From positions 1 to 39,182 of the forward strand of contig JAETNP010000020.1 in assembly GCA_021768185.1 (NCBI GenBank): a DNA stretch of 39,182 nt, given 5' to 3'. A program made the position numbers and the translations under genes. The notes under the pieces are model-generated. The model had not been told where the DNA came from. It was given only the letters and a program-made list of their open reading frames with translations, and did not search any database. This document shows, one piece after another, positions 33,619 to 39,182 of this stretch. This stretch comes from Oscillospiraceae bacterium (GTDB lineage: Bacteria; Bacillota; Clostridia; Oscillospirales; Oscillospiraceae). Within the stretch, counting starts at the first letter, position 1. Each line of letters starts with the position of its first letter.

Positions 33619-35052
33619 ATGAAGATTTTGTTTGCGACTTCTGAGGCGGTCCCCTTCTGCAAAACCGGCGGTCTGGCCGATGTGGCGGGCAGCCTGCCCC
33701 AGGCCCTTGCCAAGGCCGGCAACGAGGTGGAGGTGATCCTGCCCCTTTATCAGCGCGTGGCGGATAAGTGGAAGGATCAGATGGAGTTTATCTGCCATAT
33801 CGAGGTGCCCCTTGGCTGGCGGCGGGTCTACTGCGGCCTGTTCCGCCTGGATAAGGACGGCGTCATCTGGTACTTCGTGGACAACGAGTACTATTTCAAG
33901 CGGGACGCGCTCTACGGACACTATGACGACGGCGAGCGCTATGGCTTTTTCTCCCGGTCCATCATCTCCCTGCTGCCCGCTCTCCAGTTCATGCCGGAGA
34001 TCATCCACTGCAACGACTGGCAGACCGCGCTGGTGCCCATCTATCTGAAGGACGAGTGCGTACGCTGGCCGGAGATCCGCGGAATCAAGACGGTGTTTAC
34101 CGTCCACAATATTGAATATCAGGGCCGTTACGGCAAGGAGACCCTGGAGGACCTCTTCGGTCTGGCCCCCGGCTGGTTCGCCGACGGCACCATCGCCATG
34201 GACGGGGACGTGAACCTGCTCAAGGGCGCGCTGATGACCTGCGACGCTATCACCGCCGTGAGTCCCACCTATGCCCAGGAGCTGCGCTACTCCTTCTTCG
34301 CCCACGGCATGGAGAGCGTCATCCAGCGCAACGCCGGAAAGGTCTACGGCGTGCTCAACGGCCTGGATATGGAGCGCTATGACCCCGCCAAGGGCACGGG
34401 CATCAAGGCAAAATTCAGCGTGAAGGATATGTCCGGCAAGGCCAAGAACAAGGCCTGGCTCCAGGAGCAGATGCGCCTCGCCCCGGACCCCGAGGTGCCC
34501 ATCATCGGCATTGTCAGCCGTCTGGTCAGCCACAAGGGCCTGGACCTCATCCAGAAGGTCTTCGATCAGATCATGAATCTCAACTGCCAGTTTGTGGTGC
34601 TGGGCAGCGGGGACTGGAACTACGAGCAGTTCTTTGAGCAGAAGCGGAAGCAGTACGACGGGCGCATGGGCCTCTACCGCGGGTACAACGAGGACTTGGC
34701 CAACGCCATCTACGCCGGCGCGGACCTGCTGCTGATGCCCTCCAAGAGCGAGCCCTGCGGGCTGGCCCAGATGATCGCCATGCGCTACGGCACGGTGCCT
34801 ATCGTCCGGGAGACCGGCGGTCTGAAGGACACCGTCCACCCCTACGAGGCGTGGTGCGGCGCGGGCAATGGGTTCACCTTTGCCGACTACAACAGCGGCG
34901 ATATGCTCTATGTCATCCGTCAGGCGGTGGAGCTGTACTACGACAAGCCCAAGGAATTTGCCAACCTGCGTAAAGCCGGCATGACCGAGGACTTCAGCTG
35001 GGACCGCAGCGCCCAGGCCTATAACGACATTTATCAGCGGATTCGTTCATAA
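33619..35052 (+). CDS. glgA: Glycogen synthase (ADP-glucose dependent)
   Basis: This 477-residue GT5 glycosyltransferase extends alpha-1,4-glucan chains from ADP-glucose. The N-terminal KTGGLADV (residues 15-22) binds ADP-glucose, and the family DVVHANDW-type region is IIHCNDWQTAL. The C-terminal Rossmann half has GIVSRLVSHKGLDL, VVLGSGDWNYE, and the PSKSEPCGLAQMIAMRYGT retaining-GT signature with its glutamate. The ATG at 33619 has AAAGGAGG 9 nt upstream. It follows its own promoter and long leader and is 92 nt before glgP, so the two may be cotranscribed. Confidence 0.98.
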   Translation: MKILFATSEAVPFCKTGGLADVAGSLPQALAKAGNEVEVILPLYQRVADKWKDQMEFICHIEVPLGWRRVYCGLFRLDKDGVIWYFVDNEYYFKRDALYGHYDDGERYGFFSRSIISLLPALQFMPEIIHCNDWQTALVPIYLKDECVRWPEIRGIKTVFTVHNIEYQGRYGKETLEDLFGLAPGWFADGTIAMDGDVNLLKGALMTCDAITAVSPTYAQELRYSFFAHGMESVIQRNAGKVYGVLNGLDMERYDPAKGTGIKAKFSVKDMSGKAKNKAWLQEQMRLAPDPEVPIIGIVSRLVSHKGLDLIQKVFDQIMNLNCQFVVLGSGDWNYEQFFEQKRKQYDGRMGLYRGYNEDLANAIYAGADLLLMPSKSEPCGLAQMIAMRYGTVPIVRETGGLKDTVHPYEAWCGAGNGFTFADYNSGDMLYVIRQAVELYYDKPKEFANLRKAGMTEDFSWDRSAQAYNDIYQRIRS

Positions 35053-35071
35053 CGAGGCCACGATTTCGACC

Positions 35072-35103
35072 GAGCGGGGCTGCCTTTGGGAGCAGCTCCG
35101 CTC
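35072..35103 (+). other. Hairpin between glgA and glgP
   Basis: GAGCGGGGCTGC (35072-35083) pairs with GCAGCTCCGCTC (35092-35103) with one G-U, followed by TTTCC. It could act as a weak terminator or a processing site setting the glgA to glgP message ratio. Confidence 0.45.
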
Positions 35104-35144
35104 TTTCCGCCCCACCAAACCAACAGAAAAGAGGACACACCTAT

Positions 35145-37580
35145 ATGGAAAAAATGACCAAGGACTCCATGAAGCAGGCTATTGTTGACAAGCTGCGCCT
35201 GAACTTCGGCTGCACGGAGGAGGAGGCCACCGAGGCCAATATGATGAAGGCCTGCGCCATGGTGCTCCGGGACCGCATGAGCGCCCACGCCGTGGAGACC
35301 CGTTCCAAGGTCCGCAAGCAGCAGCTCCGGCAGGTCCACTATATGTCCCTGGAGTTCCTCATGGGCCGCAGCCTCATGAAAAACGCCTATAACCTGGGCG
35401 TCATCGAGCCTATGCGTCAGGCCATTGAGGAGCTGGGCTTCAAGCCCGCCCATATTTTCGACATGGAGCCGGACGCGGGACTGGGCAACGGCGGCCTGGG
35501 CCGTCTGGCGGCCTGCTATCTGGACAGTCTGACCACCCTGGAGATCCCCGCCTACGGCTACTCCATCTGCTATGAGCTGGGCATCTTCAAGCAGAAGATC
35601 GTGGACGGCCAGCAGCTGGAGCTTCCCGACAACTGGAAGGATCAGGGCGACGCCTGGCTGATCCCCCGCCCCGACGAGGTGGAGGAAGTCCATTTCGGCG
35701 GCAAGCTCCGCCAGTTCTGGGACGGCGGAAGGATGCACGTGGTCAACGAGGACTACACCCGGGTGCTGGCAGTGCCCTGCGATATGTTCATCGCCGGCTA
35801 CGGCACCAAGCACACCAACGCCCTGCGCCTGTGGGACGCCAAGAGCCCCACGCCCATCGACATGGGCATGTTCAATCAAGGCCAGTATCTGAAGGCCAGC
35901 GAGGAGAAGGCCATGGCCGAGGTCATCGCCAAGGTGCTCTACCCGGAGGACAATCACTATGAGGGCAAGAGCCTGCGGCTGCGCCAGCAGTACTTCTTCG
36001 TTTCCGCCACCGTCCAGTCCATCGTGCGCAAGCACATTCAGGCTTATGGCACCCTCACCAACTTCCACGAGAAGAACGTCATCCAGATCAACGACACCCA
36101 TCCTACCCTGGTGATCCCCGAGCTGATGCGCATTCTCATGGACGACGCCGGTCTGGACTGGGATACCGCCTGGCACATCACCTCCAACTCCGTGGCCTAC
36201 ACCAACCACACGGTCCTGGCCGAGGCCCTGGAGCGCTGGCCCCAGACCCTCATGAAGTCCCTGCTGCCCCGGATCTGGCAGATCATCTGCGAGATCGCCC
36301 GCCGGTGGCAGGAGAAGGTCACCGCCTTCTACTGCGGCGACGAGAGCAAGGTCAAGAATATGGCGGTCATCTGGGACGGCGAGATCCGCATGGCCAACCT
36401 GTGCATCGCCGGCGGCATGGCGGTCAACGGCGTGTCCGCCCTGCACAGCGACATCCTGCGCCGGGACGTGTTCCGGGACGCCTGCAACATGGAGCCCGAC
36501 AAGTTCAAGAACGTCACCAACGGCATCGACCACCGCCGCTGGCTGGCGGAGATCAACCCCGGCCTGGATAAACTCATCTGCGACCTCACCGGCAGCAATG
36601 CCTACCTTCTGCATCCCGGCGTGGAGCTGCCCAAGCTGGAGAAATTCGCGGATGATAAAGAGGTGCTCCTCCGTCTGGACCAGATCAAGCGGACCAACAA
36701 GGAGGCCTTCGCCAAGTACGCCAAGAAGGCCCAGGGCTTTGTCATCAATCCCGACGCCATTTTTGACGTTCAGGTCAAGCGGCTTCACGAGTACAAGCGG
36801 CAGCTGCTGAACGTGATGCACATCATCCACCTCTACCACCAGCTCCAGGACAACCCCAACATGGAGATGCAGCCGCACACCTTTATTTTTGGCGCCAAGG
36901 CCGCTCCCGGCTATGCGGTGGCCAAGCGGATCATCCGGCTCATCAACTCCCTGTCCACCCAGATCAACCAGGACCCCATCTGCAAGGACAAGCTGCAGGT
37001 ATTCTTCATGGAGAATTACCGGGTGTCCATGGCGGAGCTCCTGATGCCGGCCAGCGAGGTGAGCCAGCAGATTTCTACTGCCGGCAAGGAGGCCAGCGGC
37101 ACCGGCAACATGAAGTTCATGATGAACGGTGCGTTGACCGTAGGCACCCTGGACGGCGCCAACGTGGAGATGCACGAGGTTCTGGGAGACGAGAATATGT
37201 TCCTCTTCGGTCTCAAGGCCGAGGAGGTCAAGGAGATGCAGGACATCGGCTACAATCCCTTCAATCTCTATGCCCGCGATCCCAACCTGCATCGTGTGCT
37301 GGATCATATCGGCAACGGCTTCCGGGACGGCGTGCGCTATGACGATCTGGTGCAGGGACTGCTGATGGGTGTCAACGGTTCTTCCGCCGACCAGTATATG
37401 CTCCTGGCGGACTTCGCCCCCTACTGCGCCGCCGAGCGGAAGATGGCCGAGACCTACGCCGACCGCCGGAAGTGGAACCAGATGAGCCTGTATAATATCG
37501 CCCGCTCCGGCATCTTCGCCGCCGACCGCTCCATCGCGGACTACGCCGAGAGGATCTGGCACGTGCCGTATAAGAAGTGA
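35145..37580 (+). CDS. glgP: Glycogen/maltodextrin phosphorylase
   Basis: An 811-residue GT35 enzyme that removes glucose-1-phosphate from the non-reducing ends of alpha-glucans. The pyridoxal-phosphate site is clear: EASGTGNMKFMMNGALTVGT with the cofactor lysine at Lys657. LEFLMGRSLMKNAYNLG, GLGNGGLGRLAACYLDSL, INDTHPTLVIPELMRIL and KRLHEYKRQLLN are typical. Length is normal. The ATG at 35145 has AGAGG about 10 nt upstream, a long spacing. It closes the glycogen block (glgA-glgP). The allosteric or phospho-regulated N-terminal region of animal enzymes is not seen. Confidence 0.98.
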   Translation: MEKMTKDSMKQAIVDKLRLNFGCTEEEATEANMMKACAMVLRDRMSAHAVETRSKVRKQQLRQVHYMSLEFLMGRSLMKNAYNLGVIEPMRQAIEELGFKPAHIFDMEPDAGLGNGGLGRLAACYLDSLTTLEIPAYGYSICYELGIFKQKIVDGQQLELPDNWKDQGDAWLIPRPDEVEEVHFGGKLRQFWDGGRMHVVNEDYTRVLAVPCDMFIAGYGTKHTNALRLWDAKSPTPIDMGMFNQGQYLKASEEKAMAEVIAKVLYPEDNHYEGKSLRLRQQYFFVSATVQSIVRKHIQAYGTLTNFHEKNVIQINDTHPTLVIPELMRILMDDAGLDWDTAWHITSNSVAYTNHTVLAEALERWPQTLMKSLLPRIWQIICEIARRWQEKVTAFYCGDESKVKNMAVIWDGEIRMANLCIAGGMAVNGVSALHSDILRRDVFRDACNMEPDKFKNVTNGIDHRRWLAEINPGLDKLICDLTGSNAYLLHPGVELPKLEKFADDKEVLLRLDQIKRTNKEAFAKYAKKAQGFVINPDAIFDVQVKRLHEYKRQLLNVMHIIHLYHQLQDNPNMEMQPHTFIFGAKAAPGYAVAKRIIRLINSLSTQINQDPICKDKLQVFFMENYRVSMAELLMPASEVSQQISTAGKEASGTGNMKFMMNGALTVGTLDGANVEMHEVLGDENMFLFGLKAEEVKEMQDIGYNPFNLYARDPNLHRVLDHIGNGFRDGVRYDDLVQGLLMGVNGSSADQYMLLADFAPYCAAERKMAETYADRRKWNQMSLYNIARSGIFAADRSIADYAERIWHVPYKK

Positions 37581-37592
37581 TTTACGGGGGAT

Positions 37593-37658
37593 GTTCTTTT
37601 TCTTCTTGAAAGAAGAAAAAGAACCAAAAAGAAGAACTTTTTAATGGCCCGATGGGCC
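37593..37658 (-). repeat. Short T-rich hairpin repeat, copy 2
   Basis: A perfect 15-bp stem (37593-37607 with 37610-37624, GTTCTTTTTCTTCTT arm) and, beyond a AAAGAAGAACTTTTTAAT spacer, a GGCCC-GAT-GGGCC hairpin (37646-37658). Read in reverse complement it matches copy 1 in front of glgA: GC hairpin, AAGTTCTT..., then the T-rich palindrome. It lies 12 nt after the glgP stop. Confidence 0.55.
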
Positions 37659-37715
37659 GTGGGCGCTAGTGCCTGCGCAGATTGCTTCTCTTTTTTGTAA
37701 TTGAAAATGCCAAAA

Positions 37716-37755
37716 GGGCGCGGAACTTACGTTCCGCGCCCTCGATCTTTTTAGG
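37716..37755. terminator. Bidirectional terminator after the glycogen genes
   Basis: GGGCGCGGAAC (37716-37726) pairs perfectly with GTTCCGCGCCC (37731-37741), loop TTAC, then TCGATCTTTTTAGG on the plus strand. On the minus strand it is followed by TTTTGGC, so it may also end the lipoprotein transcript. In the 247-bp gap 37581-37827 there is also a small hairpin GCACAGC/GCTGTGC (37769-37786) but no gene. Confidence 0.85.
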
Positions 37756-37827
37756 TCTAAATTCGACCGCACAGCTCACGCTGTGCTGAGGGGCCCGCCT
37801 AGCGATGGTAGGTTCTACGGGGCGCTT

Positions 37828-38427
37828 CTAGCCCTCTATCGGTCTTTCTGTTGCCCGGACAAATTCCACTCCGGGATAGCAGGTCTCCAGAAAGGCCTGC
37901 CCATCCTCGGTTGCCGTCAGGGCTTCCTCAAGGGCAGAGCGGAAATATTCGTCCAGTTCTTCCCTTGCCGTGCTGGCCGCCAGAAAGAAGTCCTGGTCGG
38001 TATTCATCAGCACGCCTATTGCGGCATCGTCCTCCGTGGTCAGAAGGTCCGCCGCCGGTAAAAATGCCGCGTCCACGCCGCCGTCCGCCAGCGCCTGGGC
38101 CGTGATTCCCCCGGCGGTGCCGATGGTGATCGCGGCCGGCTCCTCTAAAGTGCAGTCCACGGCCTCCAATGCGCCGTCAAGCAGCCGGGACAGCTCCTCC
38201 AGGTGGTCCAGCACCCGGTCCGCGTCCTCCCAGTCCACCACGACCTCCACCGTCAAGCTGTCCAGGAAAAGAGAATGCGGTTCCTCTGCCGGCTGGTTCT
38301 CTTCCGGCTGGATGACAGCGGGCGGCGGGGAGGGCTCCGGCGGCGGTTCCGCCGGCGTCTCCGCCCGCCGGCACCCTGCCAGCAGCAGGCAGGCCGCCAG
38401 CAGTATCCATAAGCTCCTTCGCCTCAT
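37828..38427 (-). CDS. Small lipoprotein, possibly with a phosphonate-binding-like domain
   Basis: A 199-residue lipoprotein: MRRRSLWILLAACLLLAGC is a textbook lipobox signal with Cys19 as the acceptor, followed by a proline/glutamate-rich linker (to about residue 50). The remaining ~145 residues (VDWEDADRVLDHLEELSRLL, GTAGGITAQALADGGVDAAF) vaguely resemble type 2 periplasmic-binding proteins of the PhnD kind, where a helix and an 'AxxxGxVDxAF' segment form the pocket. The domain is far shorter than a full binding protein, and no transporter genes are near. The ATG at 38427 lies one base after the upstream stop (TGAGATG), so reinitiation is likely; it has no separate Shine-Dalgarno sequence. 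Confidence 0.85.
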   Translation of the reverse strand: MRRRSLWILLAACLLLAGCRRAETPAEPPPEPSPPPAVIQPEENQPAEEPHSLFLDSLTVEVVVDWEDADRVLDHLEELSRLLDGALEAVDCTLEEPAAITIGTAGGITAQALADGGVDAAFLPAADLLTTEDDAAIGVLMNTDQDFFLAASTAREELDEYFRSALEEALTATEDGQAFLETCYPGVEFVRATERPIEG

Positions 38428-38428
38428 C

Positions 38429-39016
38429 TCACGCCAATCCCAGCTCCGCCATCTCGGCGTTCACCTTGTCCTCGCAGGAACGCATGGCCAGGATGGTTCG
38501 TTCCATCAGCGTGTCCAGCTCCCAGCCCAGGCGCTCCGCCCCCTGGCGGATCACGTCCCGGCTGCATCCGGCGGCGAATTTTTTATCCTTGAATTTTTTC
38601 TTCAGACTGCTGACCTCCATATCCTGGGTGCTCTTACTGGGACGCATCCGGGCGGCGGCCCCAATGAGGCCCGTCAGCTCGTCGGCGGCAAAGAGGACCT
38701 TCTCCATTTCATGCTCCGGCTCCACGTCGGAGCACAGGCCATAGCCGTGGCAGACGACAGCGTGGACCAGCTCCTCGCTGGCTCCGGCCTCCCGGAGGAG
38801 TTCCGGAGCCTTCTGACAGTGCTGGTCGGGCCACTGCTCGAAGTCGATATCGTGGAGCAGGCCCGCCATGGCCCAGAAGTCCGCCTGATCTCCGTAGCCT
38901 AGTTCTCTGGCGTACCAGTCCATGACGCCCTCCACCGTCAGGGCGTGGAGGATATGGAAGCTCTCTTTGTTGTACTGGCGCAGCAGGGCCAGCGCCTTTT
39001 CTCTGGTGTGCAGCAT
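38429..39016 (-). CDS. HD domain protein
   Basis: A 195-residue HD-superfamily protein, probably a metal-dependent phosphohydrolase. The first conserved His lies in HILHALTVEG, the HD pair in AGLLHDIDFEQWPDQH, a further His in VVCHGYG and an aspartate in AADELTGLI, giving the usual H...HD...D pattern. The second half is lysine-rich and helical (SSLKKKFKDKKFA). The family acts on nucleotides or phosphoesters; the substrate cannot be told. The ATG at 39016 has AAGGAG 9 nt upstream. It heads a transcript with the lipoprotein gene. Upstream, at 39089-39163, lie two tandem hairpins; no clear promoter is seen before the window ends. Confidence 0.9.
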   Translation of the reverse strand: MLHTREKALALLRQYNKESFHILHALTVEGVMDWYARELGYGDQADFWAMAGLLHDIDFEQWPDQHCQKAPELLREAGASEELVHAVVCHGYGLCSDVEPEHEMEKVLFAADELTGLIGAAARMRPSKSTQDMEVSSLKKKFKDKKFAAGCSRDVIRQGAERLGWELDTLMERTILAMRSCEDKVNAEMAELGLA

Positions 39017-39088
39017 GATGATGTTCTCCTTATGTTCGTTCTTGATGGGGCAACTGAAAGAAGCAAATTAAAAGTTTCGCCGGCCAAG

Positions 39089-39163
39089 ATTTTGCAACGG
39101 CCACATCGAGTGGCCGTGCAAAATTCAATTGTGCATGACCCCTCGATGGGGTCATTGCACAAT
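39089..39163. repeat. Inverted pair of 31-nt compensated hairpins
   Basis: Two hairpins lie 3 nt apart: 39089-39124 (arms 39089-39104 and 39110-39124, loop ATCGA) and 39128-39163 (arms 39128-39142 and 39148-39163, loop TCGAT). Aligning the first with the reverse complement of the second gives the same length, the same loop, and a bulged A in the same place. They differ at four stem positions and each difference is matched in the opposite arm, so pairing is kept. A small palindromic repeat family is inferred. Confidence 0.65.
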
Positions 39164-39182
39164 CTACAAAGGCCGCAGAGTC

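Overview
The window looks like chromosomal DNA of a GC-rich, Gram-positive gut anaerobe of the Oscillospiraceae/Eubacteriales type (Flavonifractor, Lawsonibacter and Intestinimonas are the kind of genus I would expect). This is inference. It rests on strong GGAGG ribosome binding sites, a two-protein GlgC/GlgD system, a YerC-type TrpR relative, secreted proteins with copper-amine-oxidase-N 'stalk' domains, CCA-encoding tRNA genes and many GC-rich intergenic hairpins. I see no phage, plasmid, transposase or CRISPR array.

Layout. (1) 1-4.4 kb: the C-terminal half of a MATE transporter (probable pseudogene), then on the minus strand an intact MATE transporter plus AAC(3)-type acetyltransferase pair with its own promoter, next to a LacI-family regulator. 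(2) 4.4-10.7 kb, minus strand: mfd, ilvD and a DUF815 ATPase, tightly packed and running into the LacI gene. (3) 10.9-19.4 kb, plus strand: a diverged type IIA topoisomerase pair (GyrB/ParE-like and GyrA/ParC-like) with a secreted stalk-domain protein between the two subunit genes, then a secreted 5'-nucleotidase with its own terminal stalk-like region. (4) 19.5-22.8 kb, minus strand: ileS with a structured leader that is not a T-box, and two tRNA-Ser genes (GCT and TGA) with a promoter and a terminator. (5) 22.8-27.4 kb: purA, hslO and a lipoprotein gene, bracketed by two inverted copies of a ~615-bp repeat element built from nested hairpins. (6) 27.4-28.5 kb: a SAM methyltransferase and a YerC-like regulator, overlapping. 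(7) 28.7-37.6 kb: a complete glycogen locus, glgB-glgC-glgD, then glgA and glgP, with promoters before glgB and glgA. (8) 37.7-39.2 kb: a lipoprotein and an HD-domain protein on the minus strand, then two tandem hairpins at the window edge.

How the genes work together. GlgC/GlgD make ADP-glucose, GlgA polymerises it, GlgB branches it and GlgP degrades the polymer, so the plus-strand block covers glycogen storage and mobilisation. A terminator after glgD and a promoter before glgA let the two halves be expressed separately. The topoisomerase pair shares a promoter at 10971-10999, with the stalk-protein gene inside the operon.

The most novel signal is non-coding. A large structured repeat (copies at 22824-23434 and 26744-27362, and a lone end at 10866-10942) has ~100-bp inverted ends made of hairpins whose stems differ between copies but stay paired. 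Smaller hairpin families occur at 33545-33598 and 37593-37658, and as an inverted pair with four compensated stem changes at 39089-39163. Two proteins also stand out: GlgB carries an 86-residue Lys/Ala/Pro histone-H1-like tail, and the stalk protein ends with the GADGPTAIF signature normally seen in Na+-pumping decarboxylase beta subunits.
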